Shown: positions 1 through 11,006 of the stretch, one piece after another
How positions within the stretch are numbered: position 1 is the stretch's first letter
How the letters are laid out: every line of letters starts with the position of its first letter
NCBI GenBank assembly: GCA_030077755.1
Contig: JAQJZZ010000008.1
Location: 620,001-684,000, forward strand
Source: Filosporella fistucella
Lineage: Eukaryota; Ascomycota; Leotiomycetes; Helotiales
Direction of reading: 5' to 3'
DNA length: 64,000 nt
Notes under the pieces: model-generated
The model's input: the letters and a program-made list of their open reading frames with translations, nothing else
Databases searched by the model: none
What the model was told of the DNA's origin: nothing
Translations under genes and position numbers: made by a program

Positions 1-1921
1 AAGACTGGCGAGGTATCACGAAAATCACGAAATTTGCAATTTTTTCATCGAGAAATTTAGATAAGATTGGAAAATATGATGCATGTCTAGATCTTCTATA
101 TCTTTGTAAATAGATTTTAAACCAATTTTGTTCCCATCTCTTGCCTTATCGGTGCAACTTTAAGACGAATCTACCTGTAAGTTGTTTTCCTGCTGGTGAA
201 AGTATAATTGAGTCTCTTGCAGTGACCATTTGTCTAGAATAATGGTGTTGTTCAGGCCACCAGCTACATACAGAATTCGTAGGCTGTCAAATCGGGTAAT
301 AAAGTGCTATTCTAGGCACGAAACCCCGGGTTCTAGGGTACCAATTTCAGGCTTCTTACGCCTACCAGTTGGGATTTCCAGGCTTAAACATATTCCTCTC
401 AATTTTTAAAATTTCTTATCTTGCTCCTAAAACCTTTTTGTCTGATTTCTATCATCTCCTATGATTCTGAATAACTTTGGTTTTGTTGAGGAAGAGAGAT
501 CGGTGTTAGAAGAGGGAATTCTGGGGGTGTGTTGATGCTAGAGTTGTCAGGAAACGGGAGGTGCGGGGTACATTGATGGAGGGTAAAGATAGAGGTAGGG
601 GTAGTTGAGAATGCATAAGAACGGGGAAAGAGATGAAATTCAAACGGCGTTTATCAAAGGAGAATTGTGAGAAGAATCGAACAAGAAAAAAAGCAGAATG
701 TGTGATAAAAATTATACACACTGCATATTACAGAGAGAATTGTGTATAGTAGAAAACAAACAACTTACCTCACTTTGAATCTTATAGCTGCAAAAGACAA
801 TGTGTTTGAGGTCTCAATTTGTATAATAGTGGTGCTTGTGGTATGTTTACGGGGCCATATCCATCCATCCTTCCATTCATCAGCCTATATATCCTCTCTT
901 CCATCCGTGAATATACCATCACGCAAGACCAACCAATTTTCATCACGAATAAAAGAATATACCAGTCGCTAAGAGCCTGACTTCCTTGAGCCTAATAGCT
1001 CTAGTTAACACTCAATTTGAGAGAGGAGGAGGAGAGAGAATATCAACTATCGATCAATAAAAGGAGATCAGGTAGTGTGATAGCGAAGAGGAGAGAGTAC
1101 AACAACCCATATCAATAAAAGGAGATCTGGGTTGAGGGAGAGATGAGGTAGGTAAATATCTCGAAGAGATAAGGGGAAACAAAAAATTGGGACGCGGACT
1201 CTAAAAAGTCGGTAAGTAAATGCCCTCTGGAGCGGCGATACTTGCGTCTGAGCCGAAGCTTTTGTCCTGGGTTCCGGGGTTGTTGGCGTTGTTGCATATT
1301 GAAAGGAGCTGGTGTTGCGCTTGTGGAGATGTTGTGCTCGTGGTGGACTTCATTGGCGTTCTGGTGGTTTGTCGATTGGGTGGCGATGATTTGTCAATAT
1401 TTGTCGACATGTTGATATTTCGATATGTCGAAGGCTTCGTCGTCATCGTTGTCAAACTGTCGATACATCTTGGTATTGAGTTGTCGAGTTGTCAAGTTGT
1501 CGGTGTGTCGATTTGTCGATATAGATGAAGCTATCCGAGATACAACGTGTCATCTCGAGATGTCGCAATGTATGATGTCAAGTCGGTATGTCGGATTCCT
1601 GGAGTGCCGAAATGACGAAACTATGAGGTTATTCGAATGTATCGTAGGCATCCACGAAGTCGAAGAATTGTCGAAATAGTAGGGTTGTCGTCGTTAACTT
1701 TTGGCATACAAAAGTGATGTCGAATCGAGTACCAAATTTGGGGTTGTCGATTTTGTTGCTGGTTTGAATAGTCGAAAGTATTGTTGGGTCCTGTCGAAAG
1801 GCGAGATTGTCGATATTTTCGAAGTTCTAGGGAAGTCAGTATGTGATGTTGAAGGTGCAAGTATTCGGGGGACTTTGCACTTACTGTTTGACCAGCTTGG
1901 GCGTGAGGATATGTTGATCTC
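1..1921. other. Non-coding stretch with purine-rich and TGTCGA-rich tracts
   Basis: No convincing gene is seen. The open frames here are short, compositionally biased and lack family motifs. From about 1020 to 1160 the plus strand is purine-rich, and a 17-base string (ATCAATAAAAGGAGATC) occurs twice about 60 bp apart near 1053 and 1112. From about 1366 to 1830 the heptamer-like motif TGTCGA recurs many times. This tract lies just downstream of the stop of the minus-strand gene at 1922-2941, so part of it may be its 3' untranslated region. Confidence 0.5.
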
Positions 1922-2941
1922 TTACTCCTCCTCACTCTCTTCGGACTCATCCGTGAACTCGACGTCACGGTTAAGATAGCGGACAAGTTGGAAGTTGTAG
2001 CGATTTTGTTGATATCGGTACAACCATTGAGCAGTCTCATCCTTTGGGTATGGACCCTCAGGGTAAAGGATTGGAGGATTCATTCGATCAGGGTGCTCGA
2101 ATTCAAGGGTTTGGACTGCGGCTTCGGTGGCGGGATTTCTAAGTTCATCTTCGGAATATTCAGGTCCAAAAATCTTATCAGCTGCGTCATTGAGGTCATT
2201 GTCGAATTCCTCATCGGTGGGGTTTTGAGGTTGTTGAATGTCCGTGGGGGATTTGGGAGCGGGAGGCTCCACCTTGGCGGGTTGGACCTTGGGAGATTTG
2301 ACCTCAAGAGGTTCTTCCTTGGGAGTTTCGGTCTTTTGGATTTTGACCGTGGAAGATTGGGTCTCTGGAGACTGGACCTTGGGAGTTGGAGCCTGGGGAA
2401 TTTCGGCCCCAAGAAATCTTTCCGGGAGACGTCCAATCGATTTCAAGTATTCAAAGTGTCGAATCTTGTTGGCCATTTTGGTTTCTCTCCTAGAAGGAGC
2501 ATCCTCGGGGAAAAGCTGTGCCTCGAGAATCTCCTTGTTGGTCCGATATCCATTTTCAAAGACTTTGACTTCTTTGATGAATCCGAAGTGTTGGTTCCAG
2601 CGGGCTTCAGTTGATTCTACTGGGACGTGGTGTGGTGGAGTGAGAAGTCCGGAGTCGATCTGTTTCTCGGGACATTGTCGCTTGGCTGGAATGTTGTTCT
2701 TGTTGTTGGAGTTGGCGTTGTCGAAGGAATCCGCTTTGCGTTTGTTCGAGTTTGCTGATTTGATTGATGAAGAATGAGCTGACATATTCTTCTGGCCAAG
2801 ACGTCGCTTGGCTTGGTGGTCGGCTTTGCTGGGGTTGAATTTGTCGATTTGGGATTGCTGGGAAGGTTGTCGGGAAGCTGATTGACTTCTCTCAGGATTG
2901 CGGCGAACTTCCCAGTCAGCGGCGGTGATAACTGGTGACAT
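1922..2941 (-). CDS. Hypothetical Lys/Pro-rich, probably nuclear protein
   Basis: A single-exon frame of 339 residues, taking the first ATG (2941, protein begins MSPVITAADW). I do not recognise a named family. Visible features are a basic stretch NKRKADSF with AKRQ near residues 65-90, which looks like a bipartite nuclear localisation signal; a moderately conserved-looking middle segment around RWNQHFGFIKEVKVFENGYR; a Pro/Lys/Glu repeat zone with several KVQSPE- and PKVEPP-like units (about 180-240); and a strongly acidic C-terminus ending DESEESEEE. Codon use is even and no intron signal interrupts the frame. The charge layout suggests a nuclear or chromatin-associated protein, which is inference only. 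The antisense open frames over it are shadows. Confidence 0.7.
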   Translation of the reverse strand: MSPVITAADWEVRRNPERSQSASRQPSQQSQIDKFNPSKADHQAKRRLGQKNMSAHSSSIKSANSNKRKADSFDNANSNNKNNIPAKRQCPEKQIDSGLLTPPHHVPVESTEARWNQHFGFIKEVKVFENGYRTNKEILEAQLFPEDAPSRRETKMANKIRHFEYLKSIGRLPERFLGAEIPQAPTPKVQSPETQSSTVKIQKTETPKEEPLEVKSPKVQPAKVEPPAPKSPTDIQQPQNPTDEEFDNDLNDAADKIFGPEYSEDELRNPATEAAVQTLEFEHPDRMNPPILYPEGPYPKDETAQWLYRYQQNRYNFQLVRYLNRDVEFTDESEESEEE

Positions 2942-5900
2942 TTTTGAAGTAGAGCTCTTCAAGGTACTTTCAAGAATCGAATATCGAAGGCAGCAGGCAG
3001 GTTCTTCTGGGAGCGGGTTGATCTTTGGGGAACAACTAACTTGTAGAAATTGAGTTGAAGGAGAGAAGAAAAATCAAAATTTGGCTGAGTAGGGGGATGA
3101 TAATATACCTCATTATTGGAATTCAGACCGGCTACAAGCTTACAGTAATTGGAATTTTGACTGAATTAGGGTTTACCCTCACGATGTCATTTTCATGAGG
3201 TTTTTCACATCGGTACCAGATATATTCATCCCCCTTTTCCGGAATAAGAGATGGTTCCCGTTTAGCGAGGCACTTTCTCAGACTGACAGGTACTAAACCC
3301 ATATTCTAAGCTCATGAAGGCTCCTTCCATGACGTTTAAGTTCTTCTGAAAGGATATTTATTTTAATCAATTAGTGGGTTGACATCTTCTGAGAGCCTGC
3401 TGTGAAGATAATACGAATGATGCACAGGTTGCATGGATCGAATAGTCGGTGACGCAGTGGAAGGTGAGAGAGAGATAGCTTGATTGTAGATAGAAAGTGG
3501 CAGGAATGTAGGAGAATAACAGGTTGCAGGTAGAATGGGATTAAGAGAAAATAATTGGAAATTGTAATTTGGTTAACGAGTGGGGTGCATTCCTGCATGT
3601 CAACAATCTTCTGATGCATCAATTACATCTGGCGATGGCATCTGGTTTGAAAGTGACACAAAGCGCACCAGCGAATATAGGAGAATGGCAGGATGACAGT
3701 GGTATGGTTTTCAGAGAACATTATTTGAGTTCATAATATCAGCAGTATGATTAATTGAGTGGTGAATATCTATCTCTCCGCATCAACCATTTTCTGACAC
3801 TGGAATTACATTTGGCATAGCATCTCGTCTGGATATTACTTAACGCGCACCAGGACTATCGCTCAGATCAAGATAAAAATTAGTGGCAGAAGGTTTTATT
3901 CCATTACTAGGTTTGTATTCTCTACTGCTAAAGCTGAATCGTTGATCAAGTCCACCAAGTGCTGCCGAGTTCTCAGCAGCTCGACAAATCAACTTGGGAA
4001 CTCGGGAAATCGTGGAAAGTCATACAACCCAAACTAAATGCTCGAAGAACAGTATAGATACTGTAGGAAATATGAACAAGTATCTTAGATATATGTCAAT
4101 GGAGATTCCCCACCGTCGTCACCGAGGATATCATCACATGATCACACTTGATATATCAACATTCCAAAGCATAAAGAGATTTATACGATTTAAGTAAAAC
4201 GAAGATAGCTTAGACATACTCTTGATCAGTTCATTATTCATTTTATTAGAAACGTCCTCAATTAGGAAGTATCTATGATACAGTCCCACGTTCGTGTGAG
4301 CTATTGTATGTCCAAAAATATGACAGTCTGATAGAAGCAATGCTGAAATCCAAATGAAAAAAGCCATCCCCTCAATCTCTATTCTGGAGAGTCTCATATC
4401 TATCCGAACAGGTATTCGAGACTTTGATTATAAGATCACGTGAAATATGACGTGATCTATCTGCGCATGAGTATCAAGTATTGCTGAGAAGGATACTGTC
4501 TCTACCTGAGTAGGAAAAGACTGGTACGACCTTGCTAGGAACCTTTCTCCTATGCAAGTCTCGGCATAAGGAATAACAATATTACAGACAGTCTGCTGCC
4601 CAAGCACCAACACTCACGTGCCCATCATGTAATGCACATTACGCCCTCGCTTGCCCAAAACCGGTCTCACTGAAGACCATGCCATGCCCGAAAAACGACT
4701 TATCACAAAAGCATTTCCCCAAACCAACAAAAAAGCAAGTATTTCTGTCAATAAATCGCGCACCACAACATGCCATCTCAGCCCTCACCTTCGGCTCACC
4801 TAACCGAAAATGTGAAGCCGTTGTGACAGGCAAGTGGCAGCCACGTTTCGGAGACTTTCCGTCGTGAGCTGACATTGGGAAATGTACCAGGGGGAAGTTC
4901 AGATCATGAGATGTTCTTTTGCATCAAACATGGGAAAAGCGAAAACCATTTCCTTTTAGTGAGGCAGGATTCAGATCGGCAGCTGTGCCGTTCTCCTGAT
5001 GCCATGATTCCATATGCATCGATCCTGGGATATGTGCATATTCATCCCTTGTTTTCGAATCAATTCTTGGTCTTGGGTATGAGCTGATGTGAATAATCTC
5101 CCAGAAATCCTGAAGGAAGGTTCGACCACACGGCACATCGATCGATCGCGTCTTGGAGGACATGAGACCTGACTCTCCAAAGCATCAGAAATCAAAAACG
5201 GCTTACCGTAAGCAGAAGCGCCTTCAACGGAGAAAGCAACTTTGACGTTCGACACGTAATTTACCTGCAGACTTTGTGGACCAGTAAATGGCAGCAGGGT
5301 GAAGCGACGGCTTGATATCGATAAGCTGCATGCAGTACGATAGTGCTGATTGTCACCGTCTCCCCTCCCCGCGAGCCGTCAAATCAACCAGTAACAACTC
5401 CATCTTGATGTGCCCAGAGTTAGAAACTAACAGCAGGAAGCCAAGATACAACGTACCTCCTCCATCTCAATCAGCGACCTATGCGTTGGAAAGCGACCTC
5501 GTGCTCTTCGTAGCTGCATCGGAAGGTTCCAAGCTTTTCTACGCCTAATACTTCTATCCAACATCCAAAAGCATATCGAAACAACGCTATGACCCAAGTC
5601 TAAATCGATACAGGATGACCGTTGCAGACAAGTTCTTTTCCATCCCAAAGAACATTCATGCGAAAGCAACGCACAGAGTATTCCCGCACAGATACCCAGC
5701 GATCCCAACCATTGAAAACATGTCTCTGGATTCGGGAAACGCCAGATGCCGCTTATGGGTTCTGTGATGATTGAGGTCCTTGCGTTTGGGTCCTTATTTG
5801 CTTGAACTCTCGCACGGGGTCAAGAAGCGGTGTAGATGTACAATTACAGTGACGCTCAGATGGGGACGGCGAGAGGTTGTTTGAATTCGCTTGCTTGTTT

Positions 5901-8900
5901 GATGGCGGGGCACCGTCTGAGAACTGATACTATTGTATGCATTGCGATATGGATTTGGATTTGGGGGCAGGAAGTGTTATCGTGAGGGGCTGGGTTTGGT
6001 TGAAGGTGGGTGGGAAGGAAGATGCTGAGGCTGCAACTAGGCAAAGTACAGACGGGAGGATGGCGTCCGAGAGGCTGGCAGTGGCAAAGGACATTGATAG
6101 AGTTTTTTTGGCCATGCGAAGTGATATCGAATGGGAATGATCGGCTTTGAGGATCCTCACAGGTACGAGGGTTCAGATGAGGGGCTGAAGCTAATTATTG
6201 AGTAGTGGCAACTTTCGTATCGAGGATTCTAGATCTTTTCGTACTGGTTAATCGGTATCGTAATTGATCTTCGATTATGTTTAACAACCTCGTGGCATGA
6301 TACCTGAAGCGCAATATGTGAGCCGCTGCATCCGAAGCTGGTATTTCATTGCTTTGACCTCGAGATGCAAGTTGCCATAGGGCTGATCCCGAGCCAGACT
6401 TTGTGATGTCGTCTTCGTGGAGACGGGACATCTCCGTTTGACGTGAAATTGAGCCTCTGATTCAATTTGCCAAGATTGAATGTGTTCTGTTGTTTGCGAC
6501 GCACAAGATATCATGAATGCATAAGCTTTCTAACTCGTTGAAGTCGTGGCCTAGCTTGGCATTTTTGACAGGCGAGGCAGAAATGTTGTTCGTATTCCAG
6601 CCTCGGAATAGTAATCGAACAGGAACTATTGAAGCAATGAATCATTTTGCAAAGCTAAAGAGAAGGACAACGTCTATAGCTTGGTATTCTGTTGCACATC
6701 TACATTTATCGCATACATCATTCCTATCGTCAACATATCATGTGTTTTCATCTCCACATCACGAAACCTTCCCATAATGAATCACGATTCATATCATCTA
6801 TAATTATAGTGATTCTTAATCAAGCTCAATTTAAAGATAATACTGACCCCCTCTTAGAGTTTGTTGCACATCTGCACATATCGCAATACAACACCGTTCG
6901 CTAATCCATAAAGTCTTATCCCCTATCAACACAAGAGTATCCCCAATTAAACCTCGTCTAATTAACATGAACCCATAATTATATGACATAATATTCTAGA
7001 ATCTCTCTCCTGACTATTTATCTACCTTCAAGACCTCGTCATCCCATAAATAACCTCATCACAAACTAATCGTTAACCATGACATATACACGAGTCTCAG
7101 TTCCCCACTCTACTACTCCCTAATTCCAGCCCCGCAAAAACAGGATGTCGCCGTCTTACTATTTACGTCTACCGCTCTATACCATGGAATGAACCAAATC
7201 CCCTCTGTTCTGAAACCTATAGCTTCAATAGCTTTACATCTATTTTAATTTCAAATTCTAGGTTGTGGAGGATCCAGTTTTTATCAACGGCTCGAAAGCT
7301 GGAAGCCGCTTTGGAAAAGTTTGGGACCGAGGGGGAACGAAGGGAGATGGTAGGAGATGGAGAGAGATGGTGTATAACCCCCCTTTTTAAGCGATATACT
7401 TCACTTCTTAAAGTTTACCTGGAAAGATTTATGATATTGTATTGTATTTGCCAAGCGATATGAGTTGAATGTGAATGAATCGTAATTCCCTCACCCTCTC
7501 CATACGGCAGCACAACAAGCTGCATACAAGCGGGGCATGCCTGTCTAATTCTTCAATTTTCATCCACCATACGCATATCTGCCTTAATATCCTCTCTCAC
7601 CTTATTCGTAAGGCATATCTTTCTGTCTCCCATCCATCCATACAATAGCTCATCTCAACTCAGCTCATGTAAGTACCTTAACCAACCAACAAACATACTC
7701 GGCGAGTCGAGTCAATCCCCTGCCCCATCCCCCTCCCCGTCCACCATCAAGCAAGGCCACTCGACTCGTGCCAACTCATCTTCTCTCCCCTTCATACCTT
7801 ACCTCCCTCCATCCACACAGGAAACCCACATACTGCATACATATGCATATGCAAAAGCATGCATTACACATAAACATCAAGATAACTATACAGCACTCTT
7901 TTATGCATCTGACGTGCATACTACTTACCGAAGCGCTGTCCTATCAGAAGCAGTATCTAGAAAGAGAGAAAGGGAAGGGAAATTGTAAGGCGAACGGTGG
8001 CGTTTAGTGCTAGCGAATGGGATGAAGAGACGGTTGATTGGTTGTGGATGTGAGAAAGAATGGAGATTGGACATTTGATGGGGTGGCAAATGTGATGGGT
8101 GTTGGAGGTTTTGATGGGTGAGATTATTGGGTGGTGAGGACATAGATGAAGAGATAGATAGGTAGCTGGATTTTATGTTATTATAATTATGAGAACGAGA
8201 GGGAATAAGGGAATAAGGATACAAATTCTCTACACACTCCACCCAACACTCCCCAATCCAAATAAAATAACAAACCAAATTATCATCAAAACCATACATA
8301 TCATCCCATTCTCTCCCCCAAAGAATCTAATACCAGAATCAAGTGCTCCAGAGAAAAGGGTGTGCCCCACCCCTGGAAAATATATATTGTTTCCCGTGAT
8401 GAGTGAGATAGGGTGAATATGTTCGTCATGGGTAGGTAAGGTAGGGTAGGGGTTGTTTTAGCCGTAATATGTCATTTCTCTTGTGACGATGATGTGGATG
8501 ATACGTGAATGAATGATGTGTTAGATTATATTGTATGTTTTCGGGTGGTGAGGAAATATGTATTAGCGGAGGAGGTAAAGGTGGAGATGGTCACGAGGTA
8601 TTTCACAACAAAGCCAAAATAGAATGAAAAGTAAGAGATGTAAGTTAAGGTAGATGTGAATCTGCGTTGTATAATTCCTATCCTATCCTATCATTCAATT
8701 GCCATCATATCAATCATTTCCCATGAGATATCTATACATCCCCCACACATGAAACCCTCTTCCTCTTGCTTAGAAGGTTTCATTAAACGTATATGTATGA
8801 ATCTCATACCGCACAACAAAGCACCGCTTTGCTTTTCATCATCGTAGAAAAAACGCTCAACTCGCTTGCTTGCTTTGCGTTCATCCACACAAAGAATCTA

Positions 8901-9485
8901 GATAAAATAAAACGCCGGGGATCTATCTCCCAAATGCTACGAAAAACGTTTCCTGCCTCCCTATCCGGTCCTGCCTTAAACGCCTTGCAAAGATTTCCTT
9001 CCAAAAACAAGAGCAAAACAGATAATAGTAAATAAAGCAAATAATTATGTAAAATAAGTTTCTTTCCTCCAATAGAACGAGAACGACAAAGGTAGTCTTC
9101 TTTTTCGATTTCCTCCGGGTTTTCTTTTTTGATTTTGAGAACGCCAACGGATGGGGATGAGGTATGGTAATAATGTGTACAGTGTATAATGACATTGGAG
9201 GTGAAGGGGTGGCCTGGGGGAAAGAGAGGATGGTGAAGTAACTTTTAGGCCTGGTACGAGTGTATTCATGTCCATCGGACGAAGTGTCGGCTTGGCTCGA
9301 GTTGGAACCTGGTTCGAAGATCCTGGATCGAAACCACGAGCTGGCTCATAACCACATGCGTCCTCATGGATCCAAATGGGGTGGAGGAAATGGAAACCAG
9401 TGTCCTGTGTTTACCACTGGGATCCCAAAGAGGAGGGGCAAAACAATGTCTAGCGACAATAGAGATGCGGGAGCACAAAGAAACC
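2942..9485. other. 6.5-kb gene-poor intergenic region
   Basis: No gene can be supported. Short frames exist on both strands, for example minus 4639-4875 and 4971-5255, but none shows a domain, signal peptide or splice-consistent extension. The recognisable structure is a decayed tandem duplication at about 3360-3855 (listed separately). From 6.7 to 9 kb the DNA is AT-rich with simple-sequence character. The right end includes the 3' flank of the kinase gene. Confidence 0.5.
3360..3855. repeat. Decayed tandem duplication, unit about 180 bp
   Basis: Two clearly related units can be read by eye. The string TCTTCTGATGCATCAATTAC followed by a GGCATCTGG and GCGCACCAG block near 3608-3672 is mirrored by TTTTCTGACACTGGAATTAC followed by AGCATCTCG and GCGCACCAG near 3790-3853. 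Another shared pair is GGAATGTAGGAGAATAACAG (about 3503) and CGAATATAGGAGAATGGCAG (about 3673). The offset is roughly 170-185 bp. A third, more diverged unit may start near 3365 (TTAGTGGGTTGACATCTTCT). Many differences are transitions, so the duplication is old or mutated. No coding capacity is seen. Confidence 0.6.
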
Positions 9486-11006
9486 TTACCACACATTCTG
9501 AGCGACGTATGGATAAGGAGAGTAATGAGTATGGTGGGGAGTATAGACTTGGTGATGAACGTGTGGTACCGAAGCAGGGAACTGCTCATATCCCCACGTT
9601 TGGAACCATGGATTAGGGGACTTGACGGGAATGTTCCAAGCGCTACCATATGGATCCTGTTGGGAAGGGAGAACGTATGTTTGTTGTTCGAAAGGAGTCG
9701 GGACAACAGGGTGTTGATGTTGTACATTTTGTTGTTGTTGCGTCTCTGGGATTCTCTCAAAACTTTCTTCTGCATCCATTGGCGCCTCTGCATACCCGGA
9801 ATCGGAATGAGAGATCGATGAACCAGAATCAGAATCGGAGTCAGAGACGGTGGAGCAGGAATCGGTCAAGGAACCTTCGCTGGATTGGGATCCACTGTTG
9901 GAAAGGGACTCGGTATACTTGACCTGGTATTCAGGGCAGTAGGAGGTTGGGGAGGTAGGAGGAGTAGGAAGAGCAGCTGGTTGAGGTGGTGCTGAGAAGT
10001 TCTCCAAGTTGAAGATTCGTTGTTTGAGTTCGGAAACGGTGATCCTCTCCTCTGGGTTGCGCTCAAAGATCATACCAAGAATCTCATTCAGCTCATCCGA
10101 CAATGGAAGGATGGTCTTCAAGAAATTACGGTCCCGGGTGAAAGCCCTGTATGTGGAATCCTCAACGGATGCTTGCTTCCATGGATTTCGTCCACAGGCA
10201 AGATTGACAAGTATCACACCAAGGGACCAAACGTCGTTAGGGGCACAACGGTATGATACATTCCGGGAAGATTGATCCAGACATTCTGGTGGAGGGAAAA
10301 ATGGTTAGTGGGTAGAAGGGGGGATTGGGAATAATAAAGAAGGCCTACCTGGACTCATATAAAAGGTGGATCCGCAGCCATGGTCCTCTGACACTGGGTC
10401 CATTGTAGCAAGACCGAAATCCGCAAGAAGGACTTTCTCGCCATTATTGGAAACCAAAATGTTTTCCGGCTTGAGGTCTCTGTGGTAGATTCCCAAGTTA
10501 TGGCAATGTTCCACGGCATCCAAAACCTGGAGAAAGGCTTGGCGGACAAGAGCATCATTGTTGACATACCTACCCCGTTCGGTGATGTTCGAAAATAAAT
10601 CGCCTTCAGGGCAGTATTCCAGGACGACGTAGATACAATCTTGGTCTTCCCACATCTTGTACATTGATACTATGTTAGGATGAGCCGATGCCTGGTAATG
10701 TAGTTGAATCTCCCGGGATTGGAAGGCTCGTTGTCTCTTGTCCAAGGCTTCTCCATTTGGGTTGGTCTTGCTCAAAGCTTTCACTGCATACCACATATTT
10801 GTGGAATGGTCAACTGCTGCATACACCACTCCATAGGCACCGGTTCCCAATATGCTTTTCAGTTGGAGCGACTGTCCCAGCCATGTATTTATTCTTGATT
10901 CTGGAGTTGCGATAACTGGTCGAGTTGGCGTACATGGGGTATTACGGTGTTGTTTCGATGGTGGTGGTGTCGAAGGTGGTGTCAGTTGGCCATTGATTAA
11001 AGACAT
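9486..11006 (-). CDS. Ran1/Sks1-type serine/threonine protein kinase
   Basis: Two exons, 11006-10349 and 10285-9486, separated by a 63-bp GT-AG intron (10348-10286); joined in frame they give 485 residues. The kinase domain runs from about residue 47 to 330: glycine loop GTGAYG (54-59), ATP-binding Lys76 in YAVKAL, catalytic loop HRDLKPEN (175-182), DFG (196-198) and activation segment [10 protein letters not shown], the intron splitting the Glu codon of SPE. N-terminal Pro/Thr-rich and C-terminal Ser- and Gln-rich tails fit the Ran1/Pat1 - Sks1/Vhs1 group, which in yeasts links nutrient state to mating, meiosis or glucose response. A more specific role here is inferred. The start is the first ATG; a GTAAGG string overlapping the stop codon could mark a further 3' intron, but no acceptor gave a convincing extension. 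Confidence 0.93.

Noticed and set aside
1988..2614. Plus-strand frame over the Lys/Pro-rich gene
   Set aside because: Antisense shadow with low-complexity Gly/Leu/Phe repeats mirroring the coding repeats.
4639..5255. Minus-strand Cys-containing short frames (78 and 94 codons)
   Set aside because: Donor- and acceptor-like strings occur but no combination gave a coherent product or known domain.
5930..6118. Minus-strand short frame with a hydrophobic stretch resembling a signal peptide
   Set aside because: Hydrophobic stretch is weak and placed late; the mature part is a short Pro/Thr-rich tail with no conserved feature.
9266..9485. Possible extra 3' exon of the kinase after a GTAAGG string at the stop codon
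   Set aside because: Acceptors tried give a frame without kinase-like or conserved-looking sequence; the frame ending at 9486 is simpler.
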